Source: Tupaia tana
Lineage: Eukaryota; Chordata; Mammalia; Scandentia; Tupaiidae
Length of the DNA stretch: 64,000 nt
Assembly: GCA_026018925.1 (NCBI GenBank)
Contig: JAKSZU010000004.1
Location: forward strand, 42,906,233-42,970,232
Direction: 5' to 3'
A program made the position numbers and the translations under genes. Numbering within the stretch: position 1 is the first letter of the stretch; each line of letters begins with the position of its first letter. The notes under the pieces were generated by a model that saw nothing but the letters and a program-made list of their open reading frames with translations, was not told the origin of the DNA and did no database searches. Of this stretch, positions 22,995 through 34,558 are shown in pieces.

Positions 22995-23569
22995 CAAAAA
23001 GGGATATAATAATCATTGCCTCAACATCATATCACAGTATGTCTTGTGTAACTGAAATTATATGGTGATTCATACATTTCAGTATTAGTTTAGGAAGTTT
23101 GGTTGTATCTTGTGACTTTGTGTAACTGTTTACACAAATTAAGCAAAGTATATGCAAGTATATTTAAGATATCAATTGCCGGTGACCCTGAAATTATGAA
23201 AGACACTACTATATGTGATTTTGTTTTTCAGCATTTCAACTACACTGACCTCTATGGACTAGTGCAGGAAAAATATTAGCTCAAGAATTCTCCAATTATT
23301 GTCCATATTTTGGGCTTATGGAATGTAAATGATGATTTAATTATACCTATTATAAGAGAGAAGGAGAATGCCTTTTATCTCGGAGTTGTACTTTTATAGC
23401 TGAGGGGCTACTTCGATTTTTTTTTTTAAATGAAAGAAGCACCTTCTGCATCAGAGAAAATTGCTGATGATAAAGTATAATTACATATAATAAGAAATGA
23501 AGAAGCACTGTTTGGATAGTTATGGATACTGTGTACAACATGTCAACCCTACATGTGTTCATAGATGCA

Positions 23570-24355
23570 CGTTCACATCACTTCTTTGTTTAAAAGTTAT
23601 CTGCTGTGGGGTAAAATACTATTTCCTTGTATGACATTAAAAGTTATTTTCAGAAACTAGACCAAAACTATCATAGTCCTTTTTATAATATCGTATCACC
23701 AACCTACTCCCTTTTCTGATTCATCCAATCTTTGCTATCTTACAAAGCCTCATTACTCTGAACTCCTTTTCTCATACCTTTGTTAATGGTGCTCTTTTGG
23801 TCTCTAGAGTCCATTCTCCCATTTCGCCCTGTGGTTTTCATTAATAATCTTAAACAACTGTTATTTCAAAGTTAACTTTATTTTTTTATTTTTTATTTTT
23901 TAGAGGTTTTTGCTATAGGGTGTGTGTGCTCGCCAGACAGAGACAGAGAGAGTCAAAAGCAAGAAATCACCCCCCAGGGGGGATGGCCATGCCTCAATCC
24001 CTTCTCCTCCATTCTCCTCTTGGGATCTTGGACACGCACGCACACACGCCTGGCATGAGTTTTAAGCCACCAGGTCCTGGACGCGACTGCGGTCGACTAC
24101 ATGGGAGTCCAGCGACATAGCCATTACGTTAGCTGCTGGTCCCTCAAAGTTAACTTTAAATGCTACTAACTCTCTGAAGCCTCCCCTAATCCCTCAAGGC
24201 AAAATTCTCTGGATGATCACATCTTTTCTACAAACATATGATGATGAGTTTGTACTGTGTGTACTTGCTTTACTTTTTTCCAATTTATTTATTAGATGAG
24301 AGTGTTCTTTCAGGTCAAGAACTGCTTTTCATTCATTTTGAGTACTTATCTATAG
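23570..24355 (+). mobile_element. L2 LINE 3' fragment interrupted by a SINE
   Basis: Forward L2 words on both sides of the SINE at 23881-24143: TTATCTGCTGTGGGGTAAAATACTA, CCAACCTACTCCCTTTTCTG, GAAGCCTCCCCTAATCC, GTACTGTGTGTACTTGCTT and CAGGTCAAGAACTGCTTTTC, the usual L2 3' order. Confidence 0.7.
23881..24143 (-). mobile_element. tRNA-derived SINE, family 1, young
   Basis: Reverse full-length copy inside L2, flanked by a perfect 15-bp duplication TCAAAGTTAACTTTA (23866-23880, 24144-24158). Carries GAGTTTTAAG and GGACGCGACTGCGG, partly matching subfamily b. Confidence 0.95.
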
Positions 24356-24390
24356 AGGTGGAAAATCTCTAATTTGAAAATTCAAAATCC

Positions 24391-24924
24391 AGGTTAGCAG
24401 ATGGCACGGTGCTTAGGGAGATGGATCCCACGTGGCTGAATGCACATTTGGAGTCCCAGAACTGGTGGCTTGAAAAACATGCTGGCTGGGACCAGCAGTT
24501 AGCGTAATGGCTATGTCACTGGACTCCCACGTAGTCGACTGCGGTTCGAGTCCCGGACCCAGCGGCTTAAACTCACGCCGGGCGCGTGTGCATGCGTGCC
24601 CAGGATCCCGAGAGGAGAATGGAGGAGAAGGGATTGCGGCGTGGCCATCCCCCCTGGGGGGTGATTTCCTGCTTTCTATCTCTCTGTCTCTCTCTGTCTG
24701 TCTGGCGAGCGCACGCGCCCTATAGCAAAAACCTCTCCAAAAAAAGAAAAAAAAAAAAAAAAGAAAGAAAAACATGCTGGGCATGTGTGCATACCTGCCT
24801 AAAATCCCAAGGAAAGAATGGAGAAAAAGGGAAGGTGGTATGGCCATCCCTACTGAGGGTTGATTATTCACTTTCTCTCTCTCACTAATAAGTACACATG
24901 CCTTATGGTAAAAATCTAAAATAA
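24391..24924 (+). mobile_element. Old family-1 SINE, host of a younger SINE
   Basis: Old-type head GGTTAGCAGATGGCACGGTGC (about 24391-24485), interrupted by the SINE at 24486-24766 and continuing GGCATGTGTGCATACCTGCC through TCTCTCTCTCAC. Target duplication GAAAATTCAAAATCC at 24376-24390 and 24925-24939 lies within the DNA transposon. Confidence 0.9.
24486..24766 (+). mobile_element. tRNA-derived SINE, family 1, young and nearly intact
   Basis: Full-length copy with canonical B box GGTTCGAGTCC, many intact CpGs and target duplication GAAAAACATGCTGG (24472-24485, 24767-24780). By eye it differs from the copy at 47754-48033 at about 7 positions. A 181-codon open frame on the minus strand (24413-24958) is simply SINE sequence. 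Confidence 0.97.
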
Positions 24925-25234
24925 GAAAATTCAAAATCCAAAATGTTCCAAAAATCAAACTTTTTAAGTGCCTGTATGAATGATATCAGGGTAAAAAATT
25001 CCACACCTGGTCTTCTGTGACAGGTTGAAGTCAAAACGCTGTTATACTAAAATATTGTATGCAATTCACTTCAGACTATGTGTATGAGTTGTATATGAAA
25101 CAAATGAATTTTATTAGACTTGAGCCCTCCACAAAATTTTAGATACATGCTGATATTCTAAAGTTTAAAAAAATACCAAATCAGAAATAATATTGGTCCA
25201 ACTATTTGGGATAAGGAATGCTCAACCTGTATTA

Positions 25235-25400
25235 ATGTACAAATTCATCCTCACAGCAAGATGCGAGACGTAAAGGTACAATTGTATTACTGTTATAGGC
25301 GTTTGTTTACTTCACAAGACAGTCTCACTCGCAAGGTGGGTGTGCTCTGTAACATCATTAAGAGACCTAGGATTTTTCCATTGTATTGTTCTGCCTAGTC
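25235..25400 (-). mobile_element. Possible MIR fragment
   Basis: AATTCATCCTCACAGCAAGATGCGAGACGTAAAGG resembles reversed MIR (ATCCTCACAACAACCCTGTGAGGTAGG); the rest is strongly decayed. Confidence 0.4.
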
Positions 25401-26905
25401 CCTGGCTGTGGTTCTCATATACATAGTTGAAAGAAGAGCCCTGCCTTCATTACTTTCTGCAAAATTGGAAAAGAGGCAGTACTGAGAAAGGTGGTTTGAA
25501 GAGATTATCTGAAAGTCGCTCACAATGTGTATGTGATATTTACAATTATATACGTTGTTTCATATTCAATCTCAGACCAGTATTTATTGCCTGCAAAACA
25601 GAATAGGAAAAATCTCTGTCTTGGTAATCAGGTGCCAAACAAAATCCTGAAGTGGAGGAACTGGATTTTATTTTCAAAAGAAAGGACAGGGTAATGGATA
25701 CAGAGGAATTATGAGTGGCCTCTCTTATTGTACCTAAGTAGATGATTTGGCAGATAATAGGAGGTCAAGGAACATTCTTGAATAATGAAAAAAATTACAT
25801 ATAGAAATTACATAAAGAAAAAACCAGGTCTTCTAGATATTTAAAGAAATATTAACAAATAAGCATGCTATAGTTCTGTAGCTTTTAATCTGTACTATTT
25901 TGCCCGAACACGATTATTTTTATGATCCACTTCATTGGGAATCGTTTTTTATTATCAAAACATTATTGTGCACAATAAGATCTCTCAAAACCAAAAAAGT
26001 TAGTAAAACTAATTTTGCATTGAGTGAGTGACCTAGTTTTAACAATATATCGAACACTTCATAGCACTGTAGGCATTTTGCGTTTAGCATTTTGAATGTC
26101 ATCTTAATTAACTTCAGTGGAAACGTAAAAACAGGGTTTCTTCATAGACAAAATGAAGGTGATAGTGTAAAAAAAATTCTGAATATTTCTGAATATGAAA
26201 TAACAAGCAAATAATTTTCTCCTAAGAATGAAACAAGGATTTTAATAACATTAATCATGTATGATTCTATAGAATATTTATAATTACCTGAGCATTTATA
26301 AACTTATTCTATTATTATTGCCACAAGTATATCAATATTTTATCATTACTTAAATAATATTTTAAAATATCTCACTTTTCTGTCTTGATGGGACTGGGAG
26401 GGAAAGTAAGTATAGGTAATGGAATTTAGTTTGAAATAATATTATTAAATAGGAGTGAAAACAGAAATTGACCTATAATTTACAGTATCTGTAAACACTA
26501 GATGGAGCTCTATTACTAATGCCAATAGTAATCCTAATATATGGAAACTGGGTATGATGTCAATTAAGCACCATTTCTCATTAAAGAGTACATTAACAAC
26601 AGTCTGAAGCTATTTTTTTTCCAATCACTCCTACCTATCTCAAATTCATGACTGCTTACTTGTGACAACACAAGAACACACAAGTAGGAAACAGTAAATT
26701 CTCTTTAAAGCCTTTGAACTTTTTGTGGGTAAGAGTAACCATATACTTTTAACATTCTACAGTAGCACTTAAGATGATTCTAAAACATCCTAGTATATAG
26801 TAAGTAAAGAATTTTTATTCATATGCCATGGAGACAAATATTCAAAATGCCGATGCCAATATGTTCTGTCACATAAGACAGTTCAGAACAAAAAAAGGAG
26901 TTTTA
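25401..26905. other. Long repeat-poor stretch
   Basis: No gene or confident repeat. 25865-26010 is relatively complex (TTTTGCCCGAACACGATTATT, TTCATTGGGAATCG) and might be a conserved element; the remainder is AT-rich. Confidence 0.4.
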
Positions 26906-26922
26906 GTGTGTGTGTGTACACA

Positions 26923-26981
<59 letters not shown>

Positions 26982-26996
26982 GGAGAGAGAGAGAGA
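26906..26996. repeat. Compound microsatellite (GT)n-(TA)n-(GA)n
   Basis: GT-rich run 26906-26945, uninterrupted TA run to 26980, then GAGAGAGAGAGAGA to 26996. Confidence 0.98.
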
Positions 26997-27046
26997 ATGC
27001 ATATATATTTTATTGTGACTTCTGGTTTACATATAATTGTGTGTAG

Positions 27047-27268
27047 GACCAGCAGATGGCATAATGGGTATGTTGCTGGACTCTCACGTAGTCGACCACA
27101 GTTCGAGTCCCAGATTTTGTGGTTTAAAACTCATGCTAGGCGCTTGTGCGTGTGTGCCCAAAATCTTGGAGGAGAAGGGATTGTGGCATGGCCATTCCCC
27201 CAGGGGCTGATTTCTTTGCTTACTATCTCTCTGTTTCTTGGCGAGCTCATGTGTCCTATAGCAAAACA

Positions 27269-27302
<34 letters not shown>

Positions 27303-27303
27303 A
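27047..27303 (+). mobile_element. tRNA-derived SINE, family 1, with CA tail
   Basis: Head GGACCAGCAGATGGCATAATGGG, B box AGTTCGAGTCC, tail CCTATAGCAAAACAGA followed by a CA microsatellite (27269-27300). Short target duplication AATTGTG. Older than the GC-rich copies. Confidence 0.92.
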
Positions 27304-27364
27304 AAAAATAGAATTGTGCATCTTACTGGAGTACAGTATAGTTTATGGTTTTCCTTTTTTTTTA

Positions 27365-27537
27365 AGATTTATTTATATATCTAATTGTATTTGTTGTTAT
27401 CATTTAATTTTTATTTGACCACAGAGAGACAGAGAGAGAAAAAGAAAGTGAGAAAGTAAGCCACCAGGTCCAGGACTTGAACTGGAGTCAGCCATGTGGA
27501 AGTCCAGCACCTTAACCACCATGCCACCTGCCAGCCT
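27365..27537 (-). mobile_element. tRNA-derived SINE, short form
   Basis: Short reverse copy: T-run, CCACAGAGAGACAGAGAGAG, CCACCAGGTCCAGGACTTGAAC and head ACCTTAACCACCATGCCACC. Inserted in the antisense L1 3' UTR. Confidence 0.9.
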
Positions 27538-27825
27538 CTGATTTATAGTTTTTAGAAGCATGCATACAGTGTATAATATATAGACATACACCTCTTCAAT
27601 ATTGAACATTACATTGTGTTAAGTATAGCAACAATAGTTCTACTAATTTTTGGAAGCATCTATTGAATTGTCAATGACACTTTTTACTCTGTTGTGGTGC
27701 ACTGTTCTACAACCTGTTTCATTTGTTTACATGCATTTTTGTGTCTGAAAATCGTTTCTCCCAATTCTCCTAGTACCTCACCCTGCACAGTTTCTGATAT
27801 CGATCATTACTCGCTACACTTCCAT

Positions 27826-27907
27826 GCCATCGTGGTCTGAAGGCACCCCATCTCATCTGATTTAACAGTTAAACAGGGTTGGACCTGGTTGGCATTTAGA
27901 TGGGAGA
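27826..27907 (+). pseudogene. 5S rRNA pseudogene, 3'-truncated
   Basis: Aligns to about nucleotides 8-90 of vertebrate 5S rRNA. Preserved words include GCCAT, CTGAA, ATCTCATCTGAT, TAAACAGGG, CCTGGTT and GATGGGAGA. By eye identity is roughly three quarters, with one gap near the internal control region. Sequence after GATGGGAGA no longer matches, so the 3' third is missing. Not expected to be transcribed. It lies directly right of the antisense L1 fragment. Confidence 0.85.
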
Positions 27908-28224
27908 ATTTTAGTATTAAACAATAGAACATTCCAAAATAAGAATTGAATGCCCCCATTTGATGTATTTATTTATCTTTAGTTAAATTTTTTTTTCCTC
28001 CTATCAAATATGTTGACTGACTTGGGGTAGAATTTCATCTCTCTGATTCTTTTCTGCAAGATATCATTTAGGTGTACTTTATCTCCCTAACACTTATTTC
28101 CCTGACAAGATAGAAGACCACAAACCATTTTGATTGTAGACTCAACTCTTTTAACTATCAAAAACAAAAGGAGACATTTCTTTTGGTTGTCATATAATAT
28201 CTAGTTGTCCCATTTTATGTTTTT

Positions 28225-28760
28225 ATTAGTCAAGGTTCACCAGAAGGGCAGAACCAACTGGAGATAGATAGATATATATATAGGTAGATAAATACAAGAG
28301 AACATTTATTAGGGGAATTGGCTTACCAAATCATAAAGGCTGAGAAGTTCCATGATACATAATAAGTTGTCTTCAAGCTGGAGAACCAAACTAGTAGCAT
28401 GGCTATCCAAGTTTGAAGACCACTGAGTTATGGAAAAAGAGAGAGTAAGCCTGTTTGAAATTGAAATTCTGAGAACCTAGGGGCTGCTGGAATCAAAAGC
28501 CAAGAACCTACAGTTCTGATGTTCAAGGGCAGAAGAGTGTACCAGCTTCAGGAAAAAGAGAGTGCACTTGTCTTTCTTCTTTTTGTCTATCTGAGGTTCC
28601 CAGTCTATTATTTGGTACCATCCACATTGATGCCAGAACTTACCAAATCAGTCTACTGATACACAGGCAAATATCTTCTGGAAACATGCTCACAGATATA
28701 TCCCCAAGTAACGCTTTTATCAGCTCCATAAGTATCCCTCAAGTTGAGATAAGAATAAAC
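28225..28760. repeat. Ancient interspersed repeat, LTR-like, class unknown
   Basis: TTAGTCAAGGTTCACCAGAAGGGCAGAACCAA followed by a GATAGATAGATATATATATAGG run, GGCTGAGAAGTTCC, AGCTGGAGAACC, CAGTCTACTGATACACAGGC and ACATGCTCACAGATATATCCCC is the order of a common mammalian dispersed repeat whose name I cannot give. No coding sequence. Confidence 0.6.
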
Positions 28761-28995
28761 TGCCTGAAAAGTAGAAGTTCTCAAAAATTATTGATTCAGT
28801 AGTTCTGGCAAACAAACAAACAAACAAAAAACCTATGAAATCAAGAAAAGCATGACAATTACTATAAATTATAAAATCATTTTTATTAAATAAGAAAGTA
28901 AAAAATAGTTAACATCTTTCAACCCCAAAAGTTAGAAAAAAATGGAAACCAACTGATCCAAGGAAAATAAAATTGTTAAAATAATAAACATGAGA

Positions 28996-29243
28996 GGACC
29001 AGCAGATGCTGTAATGGTTATGTCGCTGGACTCCCACGTACTTGACCACAGTTCAAGTCTCAGACCCAGTGGCTTAAAACTCATGCTTGGTGTGTATGCA
29101 ACAGTACTAAAATCCCAACAGAGAGTGGAAGAGAAGGGATTGTGGCATGGCCATACCCCCTATGGGGTGATTTCCTGCTTTACGTATCTCTGTCTCTCTG
29201 GTGAGCGCACATACTCTATAGCAAAAAAACTCTCTAAAATAAT
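28996..29243 (+). mobile_element. tRNA-derived SINE, family 1
   Basis: Head GGACCAGCAGATGCTGTAATGG, B box AGTTCAAGTCT, tail ACTCTATAGCAAAAAAAC. Perfect 16-bp target duplication AATAATAAACATGAGA (28980-28995, 29244-29259). Confidence 0.95.
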
Positions 29244-29331
29244 AATAATAAACATGAGAATAAAATAAATTTGACACATAGAAATAATGCAGACATTAAT
29301 TCCAGTACTCCTTCCTATACACACAGTTTTT

Positions 29332-29334
<3 letters not shown>

Positions 29335-29362
<28 letters not shown>
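29335..29362. repeat. (CA)n microsatellite
   Basis: Uninterrupted AC dinucleotide run. Confidence 0.97.
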
Positions 29363-29365
<3 letters not shown>

Positions 29366-29440
29366 TATATGTTCTTCAATATTGAACATTACGTTGTGTT
29401 AAGTATAGTGACAATAGTTCTACTAATTTTTGGAAGCATC
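29363..29440 (-). mobile_element. L1 3' UTR fragment, antisense
   Basis: About 68 bp nearly identical to 27594-27661 (only a few differences by eye), including CAATATTGAACATTAC, TTGTGTTAAGTATAG and ACAATAGTTCTACTAATTTT. Confidence 0.65.
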
Positions 29441-29447
29441 CATCTTA

Positions 29448-29450
<3 letters not shown>

Positions 29451-29479
<29 letters not shown>
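29451..29479. repeat. (TG)n microsatellite
   Basis: Uninterrupted TG run directly left of a reverse SINE tail. Confidence 0.97.
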
Positions 29480-29481
<2 letters not shown>

Positions 29482-29725
29482 TTTTTTCCTAGTTTGTTAT
29501 AGGGCACATGTGCCCACCTGAGGGGGGGTAATAAATCACCACCTGCGGAGTGGCCATGCCACAATCCCCCTCTCCTCCATTCTCCTCTCAGGATTTCACG
29601 CACACACACACACACACGCATGCACGCACCTGGTGTGTTTTTCAAGCCACCAGGTCCAGGGCTCAAACTATGCAGTCAGCCATATTGGATCTACCTGCCT
29701 TAACCTCTATGCCACCTGTTGGTCC
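29480..29725 (-). mobile_element. tRNA-derived SINE, family 1, old
   Basis: Reverse copy with TTGTTATAGGGCACATGTGCCC, CTCCTCCATTCTCCTCTCAGGAT, a CA-rich internal segment and an old-type head ending TGCCACCTGTTGGTCC. Confidence 0.9.
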
Positions 29726-29879
29726 ACATACATAGTTATAAAAACAACAAAGCCCTACAAATCAAATTGAGGAGAAAAATTTAAAAAATAAAACATGAAC
29801 AGTAGTTATAATAACAGTAAAACCTCATGTTAATAGTATAAAAGAATATATATTTAGACTAAATTTCAAGTTTACCATG

Positions 29880-30340
29880 GCTCACTTGCATTTCCTGTCA
29901 TTTATCCACCTTCCCTAGTCGCCCTCTCTCCTTTTCTCTCAGTGCAGTCCAGTCATGTGGGCTACTGCTTTGTTCCTGAAACCAACCATGCTCAACCTAT
30001 AGGCCTTTGCATTTTTTTTTTTTCTGTCTATATTGCTCTGCTGTCAACTGGTCAAACAAATTAATATTCATTCACCTTTTGTTCTGATGTCTGTTGCCAT
30101 TTTATCTTCTCATAGAGTCCTTCTTTGACTGCTTTATGTAAAAGAAATCTACTGTATGCATATCACTATTTCCTTAAACAACTTTATAATTTTGTTTTCA
30201 CAACACTGGTTTCTTAACAGTATATATATTTACTTGCCTTTTGCTATTCCTCTCTCCAAATATTAAAAGGGTGCATTATTTATTTATTATTCATTCTCAA
30301 TGCTGTTTCTCCAGTAAGTAAACGAATGAATAAATGAATT
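29880..30340 (+). mobile_element. L2 LINE 3' end
   Basis: Typical L2 order: GGCTACTGCTTTGTTCCTG, CTATAGGCCTTTGCA, TCTGTCTATATTGCTCTG, ATAGAGTCCTTCTTTGAC, then AACGAATGAATAAATGAATT. One of the better preserved L2 copies here. Confidence 0.75.
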
Positions 30341-31937
30341 AAATACATATATACTTAGTAAGTTCAATAAAATAAATGATTATCTGGAAGATATGAATGA
30401 TGATCATTGATTCAACAGGAATTAGCAGATCCAAATGTACCAAATCTAAGGAAGCATTATAGAAAGTTCAGGACAGAAAGATGCTATACAAAGACACAAA
30501 ACTATCAGGTAGTAAATATCTAAATCGGAAGTCATGTAATGTTTAAAGGAGAAAAGCATCCTCTATACAAATTAAGAAGAAATCTCCTTAAGCAAGTCAT
30601 AAACCAAACGCTAGAGGTTAACAAGTAGAAGATAAAACTTGTAATTTACAGATATGTTGGGAGCAAGATGTAGAAATGTCTGAGAAGAACTCAGGTTGCT
30701 CACTTTAGGAATTCATGAGACAAGCCAGTCATGACTCTGGGCTCCTACCTCTTCCATCAAGAGAGGCTGCATTCAACATTAACTTCCTTTGGTACCAGGA
30801 GCTTCTTTTCCCAATTTGCCCCATTCAGGAAATAATTCACTTGTGATAGGTCTCAGAAATCTCCAGAAGCTAGGCAGTTAACTTTACAAGACAACTTCTA
30901 TCAACACCAAGTACCTTAACCCCAGTTGCATGGTACCCAATTAGTTTGATTGTCCTTCCACCAATAACCTTAATCTTTATCTTATTATCATGGAAGCAGA
31001 CAAAATAATGGGGAGGTCTCTATTATATCTTTTCATATCCAACATTCCTGGCTCCATCTCTCCTCTTGGTGTGATCATAGGAATACTGAGAGATTTGTGG
31101 CTTCTGGTGCTGAATTATGACTTGTAAATTTCTCTTATAAAACTTATTTTGTAGCCCACCATCATGAGATTGTGAACATAAGCCCTGTTCCATGACAGGA
31201 GGTAACCTTAATGGGATGTGGTTCTTATCCTTAAATTACAGTGGTTTTCATCTTAAAATGGTATTGAATTAAATCACTTTAATCAGTAATCGAGTTTGCA
31301 AAATTGATTCTATGAAAAATGAACATGTAAACATGAATAGTATTTTATGCTAACAAAAATAAAATAGAGATAGAGAATACTTAATTTGGTTGCCTAATTA
31401 AAAATACATTTGACTTTATTGTAGACACAAAGAAATGCATTTCTTATATATTTATAATTCTATTGAATTTTATTTTTTTTTAAAACTTCATTCTTATGGT
31501 TACCATTTTATCCCAAGTAATGGTTAAGGTACTCAATAAAGACAGCATCCTCTGTATTTCTGTTTATTGTGTGTTTATGTATGTGTATGTGTGTATTTTA
31601 TCAGAAAGAGGAAGGCTGAGATAATCTTGCTGCCTAATAAACTGTAGGAAAAAGTGTGTGTTACTCTATGGAATACACAACTTAACTCTCTCCTATAGGT
31701 TTCTTGGCCAGTTTTAACATGTCTCTTGACAGAAATCTTAGAATTACATGATTTTGAGTTTCCTATGATTCATTCTTAAAATTCGCTGAACAATTAGATC
31801 CTTTACTAGGCTTCATTGCATATGTTTTCCTACTTAATGATAGGTGCCATGAATCTTGAGGACTTTGGAGGGAGTTCTGTGAGAGGAACACAGCTAACTG
31901 AATTAGCCCTGTGACTAGTTGACAATGCTTATGTTTT
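30341..31937. other. Long SINE-free unique stretch
   Basis: No gene recognised. 30640-31090 has mixed composition and may hide an old repeat that I cannot name. GT-rich text lies at 31565-31595. Confidence 0.4.
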
Positions 31938-32010
31938 TAATCCAATAAATATTTATTGGGTGCCTATGATAGCACAGATACTGTGCAGAATCTATTGTAG
32001 AAGGTAACAA
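31938..32010 (-). mobile_element. L2 LINE end, antisense
   Basis: TCCAATAAATATTTATTGGGTGCCTATGATAGCACAGATACTGTG matches the reversed L2 3' end (AACAAATATTTATTGAGCACCTACTATGTGCC). Confidence 0.75.
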
Positions 32011-32439
32011 GGGGAAAAAGTGTAGGCAGAATCGCTGGCAGCCTGCTTCACTGGTATTACTTGTTTATATATAACATTCTTCCTAATTAGCTGGCTAAAT
32101 ATTATCCCTGCCATTGAGATCAGTAGAATTAACTTTGGAGGTCAAAAGGATGACGGATATAACAAACTGTTTGGCTTCGTGTTTTCCATATTTAAAGTTT
32201 TCAGTTTTAGCATATTTGGCTGTATCACAATGTACCTTAGTTGTTTAACCATTGAAGAAATATTTGATTACAGGTTATTTTCTGTAAACAAAAATTATGA
32301 TATGCTATTAAGAATATTGGTTCTACTAAAGCCATTGCTCCTAGTATCAGTTATGTTGATGTCGCCACTACATTTACTAACGCCAAGCTAGCTCTCAAAT
32401 GACTTCCCAAATATATACTTAAAATAAAAAAAATCTAAC

Positions 32440-32760
32440 CATGGCTTATGTTTTGACATGATTCAGTCTCTATTTCTCCTAACCTTTTTTTTTTTAACTT
32501 CTCCAACTGTTTTATATTATCCAGCAATAATTATCCACCTTGTTTTTTTTTTTTTTTGAACTTGCTGTTCTGTCAATGTGAAATACTCTCTCTGCCATGT
32601 CTTTCCATGGCTGCTGCTTTCTCATCATTAAGACTGAAATTAGATGTCAACTCCTCAGTGAGACGTTTACCTATAAACCTAAATACAATAGTATCCCTTC
32701 TTCTCCTACTCAGATACATACTCTACTTGCACACTTTCATTCAGTTTATTAATTAAAAAC
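32440..32760 (+). mobile_element. L2 LINE 3' fragment
   Basis: TGAACTTGCTGTTCTGTCAATGTGAAATACTCTCTCTGCC, TAGATGTCAACTCCTCAGTGAGACG and CACTTTCATTCAGTTTATTAATT follow L2 order; two T-runs interrupt. Confidence 0.7.
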
Positions 32761-34292
32761 AATATTAATATGTTAACATTATTAACAGCTACCTTATTTT
32801 CCAGTGGGAAAAAATCATCTTAAGTTGGAAATGTTAATAAATGGCTAAAGTCACAAAATGCTATAGTCTGAAGACATGATTTGCAGCCACAGTGGTGTTT
32901 TCTAAATCCCACTCTTCTCCAATATCCTATTTACACAGAACACCTTCACAAAACTTTCAACCTAAATGGCATTAAAGAGATAGAAAGAGGGAGACTATCT
33001 ACATTTTCATGTTTGAAGAGATTTATGGAGGCTTTTGCTATAAACTTAATAATATGACAATTTCAGTCAATTTATTTCTCTCTTTAATATATGCTTGTCA
33101 TTCATATCCTCCTGTATTCAAAATCACAATTCTTAATTTGTGGAAATGTTTCAAGGGAGTTGACGGTAGAGAGAGGTGTGAGATATTGTTAGTATTCTAA
33201 TATTTATTATTTAGAACGTTCTTCCTATTTTGAAGATGAATTCCAGTCATTAATTATTCCCTGTCATGTTGCCTTGGTTACAATTACTCATAGTAACTGA
33301 GGCTGTCGGATGCTGCCGGCAGAGCATGAAGAGTATTGGGTCAGATTACCACTCAGTTACAGAGAATGAAAATGTAGTCATCTTCCAATTTAAAGCTTTC
33401 CAAGTTCTCTGAAAATGGTTTTATTAGAAACATATGGCATAAGTAAAATCCTTATTGAAAAATTCGCTTCAAATTGGTGCCACTTATCCTACACTACAAC
33501 ATCTTGCCTTTTATAAATAATCTTGGTCAGCCCCATATTCAGATACTTTATATTTAACATGGATTTAAAATGAACTTCAATCAGTGTATTTCTGCTTAGT
33601 ACATAAGAATTGAGAAAACAGTGTAAGGACAAAGATATCACGTAATTCTACCATAAATAATCTAAATATGCAAAGCTAGCAAATTACACGTAGCTTGGAG
33701 ATGACTTTCTTCATGTCAGTCTCTCAAGGATGTAGGCTGCAAGGCATCTTGAAATTCCTATTGTCTACTGAAAAACTATGCATGCAGTTTCATTTTCCAA
33801 TAGAAGTAAAAAAATATTTTAAAAAGTTCATTTTATGTATATTTAGAAGCTTTAACTCTTCTTGTTTTGCTTTGTTTTGTTTTGCTTTTTTCACCTTAAG
33901 TTCTGTTATCCAAAGAAATGCAAGACAGCTGGCTTACAAGTGTTAAGTTAGTATTCAGTCACTAGCATTATCAAGAAAAATACAACATCCCATCTTTTTA
34001 TTGAATTATTTTTATTTTATAGCTAAGATGTGTTTCTTTTTGTGCTCACCTCTCATTTAGTAATAATAGCACTAGCCTCACATCCTCCACAAGTTTGTTG
34101 TCAAAATGAAAGAAGCCTGAGAACCGTATTTTACAATATTGCTCAGTAAATACTGAGGGTATATATAAACACTGTAATGTTATCTAAAAGCTGTAATTTT
34201 CTGAAGTGTTCTATCAGGACAGGCAGATTTTAATATTATAAGAGCTTAGTCAGGGTTCTTGCATACAAATAATAAGGAAGACATTTGAATGG
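32761..34292. other. SINE-free unique stretch
   Basis: No gene or repeat recognised. 33235-33370 is the most complex part, with an X-box-like GTTGCCTTGGTTAC and nearby TAGTAAC. GTTTTGCTTTGTTTTG low complexity lies near 33860-33885. Confidence 0.4.
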
Positions 34293-34306
34293 AAAATGCT
34301 GTTATA

Positions 34307-34496
34307 AGGACCAACCAGTGGTATAGTGGTTCAGGTGATTGAATCCCACATGGTCAACTGCATGGTTTGAGTCCTAAGTCTGGAGGCTTACAAAATATAC
34401 TAGGCACATGTGCATGGGTGCCTAATATCCTGAAAAGTGGGAGAAATAGGGAGAAGGGATTGTGAATAATCATTCCCCATGTCAGGTACTGTCTCA

Positions 34497-34558
<62 letters not shown>

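Larger units (their letters stand above)
24354..25231. mobile_element. MER2-like (Tigger-class) DNA transposon with nested SINEs
   Basis: After removing the inserted SINEs and one target repeat (549 bp), about 329 bp remain, close to the size I recall for MER2. Characteristic words: GAAAATTCAAAATCCAAAATG, ATGTGTATGAGTTGTATATG, AAACAAATGAATTTTATTAG and the terminal GGAATGCTCAACCTGT. The two ends are inverted relatives, though the left one is decayed. Confidence 0.75.
27015..27790 (-). mobile_element. L1 LINE 3' UTR, antisense, with two SINE insertions
   Basis: TTCTGGTTTACATATAATTGTG resumes after the SINE as ATCTTACTGGAGTACAGTATAG and, after a second SINE, as GCATGCATACAGTGTATAATA. Matches the order at 38588-38830. 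This is the reverse of the L1 3' UTR; no ORF2 remains. Confidence 0.7.

Noticed and set aside
24413-24958. 181-codon open frame on the minus strand
   Set aside because: It translates the young SINE, the old SINE and the DNA transposon end. Similar frames recur in every young SINE copy.
26828-27311. 133-codon frame with Cys-Val and Tyr-Ile repeats
   Set aside because: Microsatellite and SINE translation.
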